DNA from: Arthrobacter sp. OV608 | GTDB taxonomy: Bacteria > Actinomycetota > Actinomycetes > Actinomycetales > Micrococcaceae | DNA: 64,000 nt | Direction of reading: 5' to 3' | Assembly: GCA_900110595.1 (NCBI GenBank) | Contig: FOEZ01000012.1 | Span: 62,001-126,000 of the forward strand | Shown here: piece after piece, positions 25,164-34,729 of the stretch | Numbering within the stretch: position 1 is the first letter of the stretch | Layout: the number at the start of each line of letters is the position of its first letter | The notes under the pieces: model-generated | The model's database searches: none | What the model was told of the DNA's origin: nothing | Seen by the model: the letters and a program-made list of their open reading frames with translations, nothing else | Program-made: the position numbers and the translations under genes

Positions 25164-25958
25164 GTGAGTAATTCCCCAGTTCCGGGAGCCCAGGTGGTCA
25201 GCCGTGTTGCGGGCTTGTTGCGTCTCATCGGACGCAACGCGGACGGCATGCCGCTGTCCGCCCTGGTGATCGAATCCGGCCTTACCCGGCCCACGGTCCA
25301 CCGGCTGTTGTCCTCGCTGGCGTCCGAGGGCCTGCTGGACCACGACCCCGGCAGCGGCAACTGGGTGCTGGGTCCGGAGGTTTTCCTGATGGGGTCGGTG
25401 GCGTCGGCCCGCTTCCCCCTGGAGGAGGTAGCCCGCCCGAGCCTCCGGCGGCTGGCCGAGGCAACCGGCGAGAGCGCCTTCTTCTCCATTCGCCGCGGCT
25501 CTGAGACGGTATGCCTGTTGCGGGAGGAGGGGAGCTTTCCGGTGCGGTCATTTGTGCTGCACGAGGGTGTCCGGTTCCCGCTGGGCGTCGCCTCGGCGGG
25601 CACCGCGATCCTGGCTTTCCTGCCGGAGGCCGAGCAAGAGGAACTGCTGCATGACTGGGCAGCGCATGCCGGGACATTCGCAGCGGGCCATCCCGAGGAA
25701 ATTGTCCGGGCCAACCTGGCTCAGACCAGGCTGAAGGGTTACTCAGTGAACCCCGGGCTGGTGCTGGAAGGCAGTTGGGGGATGGGTGCCGCGGTGTTCG
25801 ACCAGTCCGGCCGGCCTGCCTGGGCACTGTCACTGACCGGCATCGAGCCGCGGTTCAAACCGGAGCGGCAGGAGGAGCTGGGCAATCTCCTGATGGCCGA
25901 GGCGCACCGCATCACCCAGCAGTTGGGGGCGGTGGGGAAAGGCGCTCGGGCCCGCTGA
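25164..25958 (+). CDS. IclR-family transcriptional regulator
   Basis: A 264-residue regulator with an N-terminal winged helix-turn-helix (PLSALVIESGLTRPTVHRLL, then LASEGLLDHDPGSGNWVLG) and a GAF-like effector domain. The family segments FPLGVASAGTAILAFLP and GSWGMGAAVFDQSGRPAWALS are present. GTG 25164 follows AAAAAGGTG. It diverges from the CoA-transferase/thiolase operon and is its likely regulator, as PcaR-type proteins are in beta-ketoadipate pathways. Confidence 0.92.
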   Translation: MSNSPVPGAQVVSRVAGLLRLIGRNADGMPLSALVIESGLTRPTVHRLLSSLASEGLLDHDPGSGNWVLGPEVFLMGSVASARFPLEEVARPSLRRLAEATGESAFFSIRRGSETVCLLREEGSFPVRSFVLHEGVRFPLGVASAGTAILAFLPEAEQEELLHDWAAHAGTFAAGHPEEIVRANLAQTRLKGYSVNPGLVLEGSWGMGAAVFDQSGRPAWALSLTGIEPRFKPERQEELGNLLMAEAHRITQQLGAVGKGARAR

Positions 25959-25981
25959 GCCCCCGGCTTTGCCAGGGAACG

Positions 25982-26026
25982 ACGACGGCGCGCTACCCCT
26001 TCCGGGGGCGGCGCGCCGTCGTTTTT
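25982..26026. terminator. Bidirectional terminator between IclR and nadE
   Basis: ACGACGGCGCGC (25982-25993) pairs perfectly with GCGCGCCGTCGT (26011-26022), followed by a T run to 26026. It separates two convergent genes. Confidence 0.85.
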
Positions 26027-26034
26027 CCTCAGGG

Positions 26035-26889
26035 CTACAGCCCTGCGCGGGGCTCCTCGGGGCCTTCGCCCGTCCACCAGGTGTCAAAAATCGTGACGGG
26101 GACGGTGCGCTTGTGCCGCGTGCGCAGGTATTTCGTTTCGATCGACTCCGCCACGGATTCCGGGACGTCCCGGCCTTCCAGGTAATCGTCGATCTGGTCG
26201 TAGCTCAGGCCCAGCTCGTCCTCGTCGGTGCGGCCTGGCCTGTCATCAAGCAGGTCCGCAGTGGGCACCTTTTCCCACACCCGCGCCGGGGCGCCCAGCT
26301 CGGCCAGCAGGGCGCGGTTCTGCCGCTTGTTCAGGCCAAACAGCGGCAGGATATCGGCGCCGCCGTCGCCATATTTGGTGAAGAAACCGGTGACGGATTC
26401 GGCGCCATGGTCGGTGCCGATGACCAGGTAGTTGTGTTCCCCGGCGAGCGCATACTGGGCAATCATGCGGGTGCGGGCCTTGGTGTTCCCCTTGTGGAAA
26501 TCGGAGATCTCAGAGCCCACGGTCTTTTCGAACTCGTCCTCGAAGCCGTCCACGGCCGCTGAGATGTTAAACGTCCACTCGGTTTTGGGCTGGATGAAGT
26601 CCAGCGCAGCCTGGGCGTCCTCCTCGTCATGCTGAACGCCGTACGGCAGGCGCACGGCCACAAAGTTCGCGTCCACGCCTTCTGCCTCAAGCTCCTCGAC
26701 TGCCAGCTGGGCCAGCCTGCCGGCCAGCGAGGAGTCCAGGCCGCCGGAAATGCCCAGGACAAAGCCTTTGGTGTGGGTGGCTTGAAGGTATTCCTTCAGG
26801 AAAGTGACGCGTTTGCGCACCTCCCCGGCGGGGTCGATCCGGGGCTGTACGCCCATTTCCTCAATGATCCTGGCCTGGAGTTCGCGCAT
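26035..26889 (-). CDS. nadE: Ammonia-dependent NAD synthetase
   Basis: A 284-residue enzyme of the last step in NAD synthesis: deamido-NAD, ATP and ammonia give NAD. The PP-loop [20 protein letters not shown], the [18 protein letters not shown] segment and [20 protein letters not shown] match E. coli NadE. No glutaminase (nitrilase) domain is present. ATG 26889 is chosen over the TTG nine codons upstream because it fits the family length. It diverges from pyrE. Confidence 0.95.
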   Translation of the reverse strand: MRELQARIIEEMGVQPRIDPAGEVRKRVTFLKEYLQATHTKGFVLGISGGLDSSLAGRLAQLAVEELEAEGVDANFVAVRLPYGVQHDEEDAQAALDFIQPKTEWTFNISAAVDGFEDEFEKTVGSEISDFHKGNTKARTRMIAQYALAGEHNYLVIGTDHGAESVTGFFTKYGDGGADILPLFGLNKRQNRALLAELGAPARVWEKVPTADLLDDRPGRTDEDELGLSYDQIDDYLEGRDVPESVAESIETKYLRTRHKRTVPVTIFDTWWTGEGPEEPRAGL

Positions 26890-26963
26890 GTGGTCCAGCC
26901 TAGCCAGCAGTGTCAACAGCGCTCAAGCATCCACACCGGCACGCCCACACTAAACTGGAGACC

Positions 26964-27548
26964 ATGACTTCCCCCAGTGATACTGCAGTAGACACTGCAG
27001 CCGCCCGCGCCCGCCTGCTGGAACTGATCAAGGAACTTGCCGTGGTCCGCGGCAAGGTGATCCTGTCCAGCGGAGCGGAAGCCGACTACTACATCGACTT
27101 GCGCCGCATCACCCTGCACCATGAAGCCTCGCAGCTGGTGGGCCAGGTGATGCTCGCGCTGGCGGACGACGCCGGCATCGACTTTGAGTGCGCCGGCGGG
27201 CTCACCATGGGAGCCGACCCCGTAGGGACGGCAGTGATGCATGCGGCCCGTGACGCCGGCCGGAGCGTTGACGCGTTTGTGGTCCGCAAAGCCCAGAAGT
27301 CCTACGGCATGGGCCGGCAGGTGGAGGGTCCCTCGGTGGAGGGCCGCAAGGTGCTGGTCCTGGAGGATACCTCCACAACCGGCGGCTCGGCGCTGACGGC
27401 AGTGGAAGGCGTCCGGAAAGCCGGTGGCAATGTGGTGGCCGTTGCGGTGATCGTGGACCGGGATACCGGGGCCAAGGAAAAGATTGAAGCCGAGACCGGA
27501 GTGCCTTACCTGTTCGCCTTCGGCAAGGACGAACTCGGCCTTTCATAG
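26964..27548 (+). CDS. pyrE: Orotate phosphoribosyltransferase
   Basis: A 194-residue enzyme of pyrimidine synthesis forming OMP from orotate and PRPP. The PRPP-binding loop is VLVLEDTSTTGGSALTAVEG, and YYIDLRRITLHHEASQLVGQ and GGLTMGADPVGTAVMHAA are typical OPRT segments. ACTGGAGACC precedes ATG 26964. No other pyr genes are nearby. Confidence 0.94.
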   Translation: MTSPSDTAVDTAAARARLLELIKELAVVRGKVILSSGAEADYYIDLRRITLHHEASQLVGQVMLALADDAGIDFECAGGLTMGADPVGTAVMHAARDAGRSVDAFVVRKAQKSYGMGRQVEGPSVEGRKVLVLEDTSTTGGSALTAVEGVRKAGGNVVAVAVIVDRDTGAKEKIEAETGVPYLFAFGKDELGLS

Positions 27549-27646
27549 CCCTGTTTCCACTGCTGCCCGGGCAGCGTGTTGGATCCGGGGCGGGAGTCCT
27601 TTATCATTTGCCTTATCCCCCTTATTCCGTACAGAGAACGTGCACT

Positions 27647-28414
27647 ATGGTCCCCCCTGAACATCCCTTGAGCGCCACCGAGCAGGTCCAGAACCTGATC
27701 CTGGAGAGTGCCGACTTCGAGGACTTCATGAATGAACTTGCCCGGTTTTCGGCACATCAGGTGGCCGGCGGCGGCGAGGACGCCCTCTGCGGCATCACTC
27801 TGCTGCGGGACCGGAAGGCCGCCACCATCGGCTGGAGCAGCGACTCTGCCCGGGAAGTGGACGAGATCCAGTATTCCCTGTCTCAGGGGCCCTGCCTTAC
27901 TGCGGCAAAAGAGGAACGCGAAGTCCATGTACCTGACCTGTTCGAGGAGAACCGGTGGGGACCGGACTACGCAAGTGCCGTGGCCTCGCACGGGCTGCGG
28001 TCGGTATTGTCCCTGCCGTTCAACCTCCAGGGCGACGCCAAGGCGGCACTGAATCTCTATTCCGACGTCCCGCGCAAGTTTGATGAGCGCGCCACCGCCA
28101 AGGCCCGGGGCTTCACCCGGGAAATTTCGCAAGCGCTCCGGCTGGCTGTGCGGTTCTCGCTTCACACGGACAGTGCGGCCAATCTCCGGGCCACGCTGCA
28201 GTCCCGGACCATCATCGACATTGCCATAGGCATCGTTATGGCGCAGAACAGGTGCAGCCAGGAGGCTGCGGTGAGTATCCTCACGGAGGCGTCCAGCAAC
28301 AGCAACACCAAGCTGCGGGACATCGCCAAATCCCTTGTGGATTCGGTAGGGGGAGCTGGAACGCGCACCCACTTCCAGGAACCTGGACAGCTGCAGGCGG
28401 ATCAATCAGCGTAG
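27647..28414 (+). CDS. GAF and ANTAR domain regulator
   Basis: A 255-residue protein: a GAF sensor domain (about residues 20-165; SLSQGPCLTAAKEEREVHVP and GLRSVLSLPFNLQGDAKAAL) followed by an ANTAR RNA-binding domain (about 185-235; LQSRTIIDIAIGIVMAQNRC, then SQEAAVSILTEASSNSNTKL). ANTAR proteins bind paired hairpins in nascent RNA and prevent termination. The target is unknown; the next gene (28500) is a candidate. ATG 27647 with AGAGAA upstream is preferred over the start at 27608. Confidence 0.9.
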   Translation: MVPPEHPLSATEQVQNLILESADFEDFMNELARFSAHQVAGGGEDALCGITLLRDRKAATIGWSSDSAREVDEIQYSLSQGPCLTAAKEEREVHVPDLFEENRWGPDYASAVASHGLRSVLSLPFNLQGDAKAALNLYSDVPRKFDERATAKARGFTREISQALRLAVRFSLHTDSAANLRATLQSRTIIDIAIGIVMAQNRCSQEAAVSILTEASSNSNTKLRDIAKSLVDSVGGAGTRTHFQEPGQLQADQSA

Positions 28415-28499
28415 CGGGCGGCTTGTGCCGGACTCCCGCTGGAGGTTACGCTTACCGAGGTTGAGCCGTCGGCCATAGACACCCTTTTTTGGAGTACCT

Positions 28500-29153
28500 A
28501 TGGACCAGACCCTTAATGCCCTCGTCAATCTAGATGTCCCTGCCGACGTTGTCCGCATCGATGTCCAGGGTAGCCTCAACCAGGATTCCCGCCCCAGCCT
28601 CGTCCAGATCGTCCGGCGTATCCGGCGCATGGGGATCCGTTCGCATATTCTCGTTGAGCTTTCACGGGCTGTGCTCGTAGAGTCTTCCGCACTTGCTGGC
28701 CTTCGGCATGAACTCAACGCCATCGATGCCAGCACCCTGATGGGAATCCACGGCGCCGGCGTATCGCTGGACCTTTCGCCTTCCGGCGACGAGTTCCCGG
28801 ATGAAGCACTGCTGACGGTTACGGACGCCCTTTCGGTTCTCGCCTTTGCAGAAGCTGATTCCTTGCCTGAACTCGACCCTCTCGGATCGGCGGCAGCCAC
28901 GCGCGGCCTTGATGAGGGGCAGTCCCTGGAACTCGCAGGGCTCGGGGCGTGGGGCGGCCGGGCGCTGCAGGAGTATTCGGATGAGGAACTTTTGCTGGCC
29001 AGCGACACACTCTTCGGCCTGCTGGACAACCCCGGGGCTTTCGCCGGCTCGGACCTGATGGCCCGGTACGAGGACATTGGCCGGGAGATCACGCGGCGCC
29101 AGCAGGACACCGCCAGCCCTTTCCCGCTGGCGGAAGGCCAGGCGGCCAGCTGA
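28500..29153 (+). CDS. Hypothetical protein with STAS-like N-terminal domain
   Basis: A 217-residue protein. The first 90 residues (VVRIDVQGSLNQDSRPSLVQ, then RSHILVELSRAVLVESSALA) resemble a STAS domain of anti-anti-sigma type by secondary-structure pattern and the position of a Ser pair; this is an inference from pattern only. The C-terminal half is acidic and helical. TTGGAG lies 5 bp before ATG 28500. It follows the GAF-ANTAR gene after 85 bp. Confidence 0.65.
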   Translation: MDQTLNALVNLDVPADVVRIDVQGSLNQDSRPSLVQIVRRIRRMGIRSHILVELSRAVLVESSALAGLRHELNAIDASTLMGIHGAGVSLDLSPSGDEFPDEALLTVTDALSVLAFAEADSLPELDPLGSAAATRGLDEGQSLELAGLGAWGGRALQEYSDEELLLASDTLFGLLDNPGAFAGSDLMARYEDIGREITRRQQDTASPFPLAEGQAAS

Positions 29154-29189
29154 ATTGCTGCGGGTGACCAGGCGTCACTGAATGGTTAC

Positions 29190-29213
29190 CGCCGCCTTCT
29201 TGCGGCGGCGTCT
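29190..29213 (+). terminator. Probable terminator after the STAS-like gene
   Basis: CGCCGCC (29190-29196) and GGCGGCG (29204-29210) form a stem with a 7-base loop, followed by TCTTCC. The T tract is weak. Confidence 0.5.
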
Positions 29214-29236
29214 TCCGTTGTGCCTACGGTAGGGGT

Positions 29237-30277
29237 GTGCCGTACGAGGGGGACACAGGTCCGCAGGACAAGCGGGGGGCTTCCGGAGCCCGGCTGCTGG
29301 CGGAAGCCGCTGCCCTCAAACAGTTTTCACGCCGCGCGTTCCTGACCGGGGCAGGTGCTTCCGGCGTACTCGCCGCCGACATGATCCTCACCCGGGAGGT
29401 GCAGTCGCAGCGCCGTTCCAACAGGATCCTCGCGGTTCCGGACGACTTCGCCGACGCCTACTACCCGGACGCCAGCTGGTTCCTGTTTCCCGGCTACAAA
29501 ACCAGTTGGGAGGAGGCGCAGTGGATCCTGAACTCCCTCCGCGGTGCGCTGGACAAGCGCGCCCGGTTGGCCGCCGTCGGCTATTCAAACCAGGGGCTGG
29601 ACATCGATGAGCTGGTCATCGCCGTCATCGAGTACGTCCGCGCGCAGAAGCTGACCAAACTGTACTTCTACGGGCACAGCTTCGGCGGGATGGTGGCAAC
29701 ACAGGTAGCTGCCCGGCTGCTCGAAATCCACGGAGTGGAGGTGGAGTTCATCGTCCTGGACTCCAGTCCCTACAGCAAGCATGATGTGCTGGACCAAAGC
29801 TGGTTCGACGGCGTCGTGTTCCTGTATGAGCGCGGCATCCGGTTCCCGTCCACGGTGCGGGGCGGGTACGAGCTGGGCGAGCGGGTCATCCACAAGGACG
29901 AACGCACCTGGCGCCAGATCCTTGACCAGACGCTCGAACAGCTGTCCCCGATCGCCCCGTCCAACCTGCTCATCCAGTCGGAGTCCGCTTATATTTATCA
30001 TTTCGACGGCCTGCGGTTCGTGGACAAGCTGGGCCACGCCAAGATGGCCTACATCGGAAACCCGCGAGACCGCACCGTCCGCTACCAGACGGCGGTTGAG
30101 TCCTGGGCGGTGGCGTTCAAGGCGAACATGGTGTCCAGTGATTTGCAGACCGTGGGTGCTGCTCCGGCCCATGCCAGTCCGGGCTGGAACCCGAACATCT
30201 ACCGGCCCCTCCTGCAACAGCTGCTGGACGAAAACTTTCCGCTGCCCCGGGGCGGATCCCGCGTGAGTGTCTTCTAG
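29237..30277 (+). CDS. Alpha/beta hydrolase with Tat-type signal
   Basis: A 346-residue protein. The twin-arginine signal FSRRAFLTGAGASGVLAADM lies at about residues 30-49, giving an unusually long N region. The catalytic elbow is FYGHSFGGMVATQVA with the nucleophile Ser, and the C-terminal half carries possible Asp and His residues (GNPRDRTVRY). Substrate unknown; lipase or esterase activity is plausible. GTG 29237 sits just downstream of TACGGT, so a short or absent leader is possible. Confidence 0.78.
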   Translation: MPYEGDTGPQDKRGASGARLLAEAAALKQFSRRAFLTGAGASGVLAADMILTREVQSQRRSNRILAVPDDFADAYYPDASWFLFPGYKTSWEEAQWILNSLRGALDKRARLAAVGYSNQGLDIDELVIAVIEYVRAQKLTKLYFYGHSFGGMVATQVAARLLEIHGVEVEFIVLDSSPYSKHDVLDQSWFDGVVFLYERGIRFPSTVRGGYELGERVIHKDERTWRQILDQTLEQLSPIAPSNLLIQSESAYIYHFDGLRFVDKLGHAKMAYIGNPRDRTVRYQTAVESWAVAFKANMVSSDLQTVGAAPAHASPGWNPNIYRPLLQQLLDENFPLPRGGSRVSVF

Positions 30278-30279
30278 GC

Positions 30280-31110
30280 CTAGACCTGGTTCTTCAGGTC
30301 CGCCACAGAGTTCAGCACCTGGTTGGGCCGGAACGGGTAGGCGCCAATGTCCTCACGCTGCGTGATGCCGGTGAGCACCAGGACCGTGTGCAGCCCGGCT
30401 TCCATGCCGGCGATGATGTCCGTGTCCATCCGGTCACCGATCATGGCGGTGGTTTCCGAGTGCGCGTCGATCTGGTTCATCGCCGAGCGGAACATCATCG
30501 GGTTGGGCTTGCCCACAATATAAGGCTCCCGGTCCGTGGCTTTGGTGATCAGTGCTGCTATCGCTCCGGTGGCCGGCAGGGGCCCGTCCTTGGATGGGCC
30601 GGTGGCGTCCGGGTTCGTGGCAATGAAACGGGCCCCGGCAAGGATCAGGCGGATGGCCGTGGTGATGGCTTCAAAGGAATACGTGCGCGTCTCGCCAAGC
30701 ACCACAAAGTCAGGATCCTGGTCGGTGAGGATGAATCCAGCCTCGTGCAGCGCCGTCGTCAGCCCTGCCTCGCCGATGGTGTAGGCGCGGTTGCCGGACC
30801 CTGAACCTTCCACCTGGTCCTTGAGGAACTGGGCGGTGGCCAAAGCCGAGGTCCAGATGTTCTCTTCCGGAACCTCCAGGCCGGAAGCCTTCAGCCTTGC
30901 AGCGAGGTCCCGCGGGGTGAAAATTGAGTTGTTGGTGAGCACCAGGAAGCGCTTGGACGTGTCCACCCACCGCTGGATGAGTTCCGCGGCGCCCGGCACC
31001 GCCTGGTTTTCGTGGACCAGCACCCCGTCCATGTCCGTGAGCCAGCACTCGATCTCCTGGCCGCTGCGGTACACCGCCGGATTGCCTGCAACCTTGTCCG
31101 CTTCTGCCAT
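30280..31110 (-). CDS. HAD-superfamily subfamily IIA phosphatase (NagD-like)
   Basis: A 276-residue phosphatase. The HAD motifs are LTDMDGVLVHENQAVPGA (nucleophile Asp), VLTNNS (motif II), Lys in YIVGKPNPMMF (motif III) and MIGDRMDTDIIAGMEAGL (motif IV). NagD-type enzymes hydrolyse nucleotide or sugar phosphates; the substrate here is unknown. Only 2 bp separate its stop from the convergent hydrolase stop. It diverges from the TrmH-type gene. Confidence 0.92.
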   Translation of the reverse strand: MAEADKVAGNPAVYRSGQEIECWLTDMDGVLVHENQAVPGAAELIQRWVDTSKRFLVLTNNSIFTPRDLAARLKASGLEVPEENIWTSALATAQFLKDQVEGSGSGNRAYTIGEAGLTTALHEAGFILTDQDPDFVVLGETRTYSFEAITTAIRLILAGARFIATNPDATGPSKDGPLPATGAIAALITKATDREPYIVGKPNPMMFRSAMNQIDAHSETTAMIGDRMDTDIIAGMEAGLHTVLVLTGITQREDIGAYPFRPNQVLNSVADLKNQV

Positions 31111-31165
31111 GCCCTACCTCTTCACCCGTGATGAAAGCCCGAAAGGTCCAGTCTAGTGTTGAGGG

Positions 31166-31840
31166 GTGAACCAAACCCCCGGTATGACGTCCCAACCCCA
31201 GCCCGAGCCGGCGGAAGCCGCGCCCGAAAAGGCGGAGGTCGGCGTCGGGCCGTGGGAAGGCGAACTGCCCGACGGCGACCACTGGGACCCCGATCTCCTC
31301 GCGGACGGTGACCGGCGGAACGTGCTGGACAAGTACCGCTACTGGAAGCACGAGGCGATCGTGGCGGAACTGGACTCCCGCCGCCACAGCTTCCATGTCG
31401 CCATCGAAAACTGGCAGCACGACCTCAACATCGGCACAGTGGTGCGCACCGCCAACGCGTTCCTCGCCAAAGAGGTGCACATCATCGGCCGACGGCGGTG
31501 GAACCGGCGCGGCGCCATGGTCACCGACCGCTATCAGCACGTCCGCCACCACCCCACTGTTGAGGACTTCGTGGCGTGGGCGGACGGGGAGGGGCTGGCC
31601 ATCATCGGAATCGACATCTTCCCCGACTCGGTACCGCTGGAAACCTACGAACTGCCCAGGGATTGCGTCCTGGTGTTCGGGCAGGAAGGCCCCGGCCTCA
31701 CCCCCGAAGTGCACGAAGCCGCCGTCGCCACGCTGTCCATCGAACAGTTCGGCTCCACCCGGTCCATCAACGCGGCCTCCGCTGCCGCGATCGCCATGCA
31801 CGCCTGGGTCCGCCGGCACGTCTTCAACCAGCACGTCTAG
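31166..31840 (+). CDS. TrmH/SpoU-family RNA 2'-O-methyltransferase
   Basis: A 224-residue SPOUT methyltransferase. The three family motifs are NIGTVVRTANAFLAKEVHII, CVLVFGQEGPGLTPEV and QFGSTRSINAASAAAIAMHA, which form the trefoil-knot SAM site. The first 45 residues are a Pro/Glu-rich extension. Target RNA (tRNA or rRNA) is not deducible. GTG 31166 follows GAGGG closely; ATG 31184 is an alternative start. Confidence 0.9.
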   Translation: MNQTPGMTSQPQPEPAEAAPEKAEVGVGPWEGELPDGDHWDPDLLADGDRRNVLDKYRYWKHEAIVAELDSRRHSFHVAIENWQHDLNIGTVVRTANAFLAKEVHIIGRRRWNRRGAMVTDRYQHVRHHPTVEDFVAWADGEGLAIIGIDIFPDSVPLETYELPRDCVLVFGQEGPGLTPEVHEAAVATLSIEQFGSTRSINAASAAAIAMHAWVRRHVFNQHV

Positions 31841-31844
31841 CTTC

Positions 31845-31903
31845 GCGAGATGACACTTAACGGCAATGCCGGCGCCGGGGATTGCCGTTAAATGCCATCT
31901 CGC
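31845..31903. repeat. Long-arm palindrome, family 2, copy D
   Basis: 23-bp arms with two mismatches (left 31845-31867 GCGAGATGACACTTAACGGC..., right 31881-31903) around a GC-rich 13-base loop. It begins 5 bp after the TrmH-type stop. A related copy lies at 32892-32950. Confidence 0.88.
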
Positions 31904-31968
31904 TGCGTCCTTGGCACCCGAGCTGTGGATAACTCCTTCCCGCCAATCCTCCCGGACGACAATGAGGG

Positions 31969-32907
31969 ATGCGCAGGGCCGCCCTTCCAGACCACCTGAC
32001 CAACGGTTCCTTTTCCCTCCGGGCCTCCGACAAAGCCGGGGTCACACGTACGCGCACCGCGGCGAAGGACCTGGTAACTGTTTCACGCGGAATCCGCGTC
32101 CCGGCCAAGTCTGGAGCCACGGGATCGCTGGCATTGCGGGCCTACACTGACCTCGACGACACGTCCATCCTGGCGTCCTTGTCGGCTGCGCACATTTGGG
32201 GCGCTCCCTTGTCAGCCCGATGGAGCGGTGACTGGCGGATCCACCTCGCCCGGCGCCGCGGTTTCAGCTTCCCGCGTCGTGCCAACGTCGTAGGGCACCT
32301 GTTGACCTTCCTCCCGGAAGAGGTGATGGAGTACGACTGCGTCCGGCTCACCTCGCCTGCGCGGACCTGGCTGGACTTGGCTTCTGTGCTGAATGTGGCA
32401 GAACTGGTGGCGGTGGGCGACTATCTCGTCTGCTCCCATGGATCCGCGTTCCCACGCTCCAAGGAGGCCATCTGCAGCATGGAGGAGTTGCGCGACATCA
32501 TCAGTCGGCATCCCGGGATGAGGGGCGTTCGCAGTGCGCGCGAGGCCCTTGACCTGATTCGAGTGGGATCGGATTCTGCACCCGAGACCCAGATGCGCCT
32601 GCTGCTCGTTGATGCCGGGCTGCCGGAGCCGGTTCTGAACCACGTGCTGTTCGACCGGCGTGGAGTTGCTGTCCTTTGGCCGGATGCGGCCTACCCGCAA
32701 TGGGGGATTGCACTCCAGTACGACGGCGAACACCATGCGGGGGCGGAGCAGCACCTCAGGGATATCCGGCGGCAGGACATGACTGCCTCGCAGGGCTGGT
32801 TGGAAGTCCGGATTGGGAAGCAACACATCGAAGGCGAGCATCCCGCCGTTGTATCCAAGGTCAGGCTGGCCTTGCAAAGCCGGGGCTGGAGCCGAAATGA
32901 CAGATAA
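31969..32907 (+). CDS. DUF559 (Vsr-like endonuclease fold) protein
   Basis: A 312-residue protein whose C-terminal 100 residues match the DUF559 endonuclease-like fold: SAPETQMRLLLVDAGLPEPV, DAAYPQWGIALQYDGEHHAG and IRRQDMTASQGWLEVRIG. The N-terminal two thirds resemble the AbiEi-like regions found on many actinobacterial DUF559 proteins. In the family the core motif is usually (V/L)EYDG; here Gln250 replaces the Glu, which may affect catalysis. The stop codon lies inside a family 2 palindrome, and another copy precedes the gene. Confidence 0.8.
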   Translation: MRRAALPDHLTNGSFSLRASDKAGVTRTRTAAKDLVTVSRGIRVPAKSGATGSLALRAYTDLDDTSILASLSAAHIWGAPLSARWSGDWRIHLARRRGFSFPRRANVVGHLLTFLPEEVMEYDCVRLTSPARTWLDLASVLNVAELVAVGDYLVCSHGSAFPRSKEAICSMEELRDIISRHPGMRGVRSAREALDLIRVGSDSAPETQMRLLLVDAGLPEPVLNHVLFDRRGVAVLWPDAAYPQWGIALQYDGEHHAGAEQHLRDIRRQDMTASQGWLEVRIGKQHIEGEHPAVVSKVRLALQSRGWSRNDR

Positions 32908-32950
32908 CGGCAATGGCGGGCCCCGCGATTGCCGTTAAGTGCCAACTCGG
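32892..32950. repeat. Long-arm palindrome, family 2, copy E
   Basis: Left arm 32892-32914 and right arm 32928-32950 share the ACGGCAAT/ATTGCCGT core of copy D and pair over about 23 bp with several mismatches. The loop is GGCGGGCCCCGCG. The left arm contains the last codons and TAA of the DUF559 gene. Confidence 0.85.
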
Positions 32951-33081
32951 CTGGGTCATGGGAGGCCAGGGTGGGGCGTAACCCACAGCACACCCCCGGC
33001 GGAAATGACTAGGATGGTGCTAGCCGTAAGCGGTACTCCAGGGTTACCAGCCCACAGACGAACCTCAGCATAGGAGTCAGC

Positions 33082-34101
<1,020 letters not shown>

Positions 34102-34103
34102 GA

Positions 34104-34526
34104 ATGTCCGACGAGTTCCGCCGGAACCTCATGGGCCCCGAGCCCACGCTCCTGCCTGCCGAGACCGAGGTCAACCAGCAGCTGGAAGCGGGCCAGGAGC
34201 CCCTGGACCTCGTGGCCCAGCACCCAACGTCCTCGCTGCTGTGGGCACTGCTCGCGGAAGAGGCCTGGGCCGAGGGGCGCACCATCGATTCCTATGCGTA
34301 CTCCCGGGTGGGTTACCACCGCGGACTGGACTCGCTGCGCCGCAACGGCTGGCGCGGCGTGGGTCCCATCCCCTGGGAGCACGAGCCCAACCGAGGCTTC
34401 CTGCGGGCGCTGTATTCGCTGGGCCGCGCAGCATCGGCGATCGGTGAGGCCGAGGAGCCGGAGCGGATCGAGAAGTTCCTGAACGACTCCGATCCCACGG
34501 CGAAATCAGCGATCGAAGCGAAATAG
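34104..34526 (+). CDS. DUF3151 family protein
   Basis: A 140-residue soluble protein with the family segments LMGPEPTLLPAETEVNQQLE, HPTSSLLWALLAEEAWAEG and YAYSRVGYHRGLDSLRRNGW. DUF3151 genes commonly follow the class II aldolase gene in Actinobacteria, as here with a 2-bp gap. Molecular function unknown. Confidence 0.88.
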   Translation: MSDEFRRNLMGPEPTLLPAETEVNQQLEAGQEPLDLVAQHPTSSLLWALLAEEAWAEGRTIDSYAYSRVGYHRGLDSLRRNGWRGVGPIPWEHEPNRGFLRALYSLGRAASAIGEAEEPERIEKFLNDSDPTAKSAIEAK

Positions 34527-34531
34527 CACAA

Positions 34532-34596
34532 CCAACGCGGGGTCATATTCCGCCCTCTCCGGCTACCGGATTGGGCGGGAAGTGACCCCGCGTTGG
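34532..34596. repeat. Long-arm palindrome, family 1, copy B
   Basis: CCAACGCGGGGTCA (34532-34545) pairs with TGACCCCGCGTTGG (34583-34596); the interior adds a further CCGCCC/GGGCGG pairing. It lies between the convergent DUF3151 and UDG-like genes. Confidence 0.9.
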
Positions 34597-34605
34597 GTTA
34601 AAAGA

Positions 34606-34654
34606 ACGACGACGGCCGGTCACCTTTTCGAGAAAGGTGACCGGCCGTCGTCGT
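34606..34654. terminator. Long perfect hairpin, probable bidirectional terminator
   Basis: Perfect 22-bp arms (left 34606-34627, right 34633-34654; outer ACGACGACGGCCGG) with a 5-base loop TCGAG. The stem top is AAAGGTGA/TCACCTTT. No long T tract follows on either side. Confidence 0.65.
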
Positions 34655-34658
34655 CAGC

Positions 34659-34703
34659 GGTGGTTGAGCTTGTCGAAACCTGATTTCGACAAGCTCAATC
34701 ACC
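34659..34703. repeat. Palindrome of the TTGAGCTTGTCGAAA type
   Basis: GGTGGTTGAGCTTGTCGAAA (34659-34678) pairs with its complement at 34684-34703 with one mismatch and a 5-base loop. This motif is, from general knowledge, a frequent intergenic repeat in Micrococcales genomes. Confidence 0.8.
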
Positions 34704-34729
34704 GGAAAACAGCAACCTCAACGGGCTGG

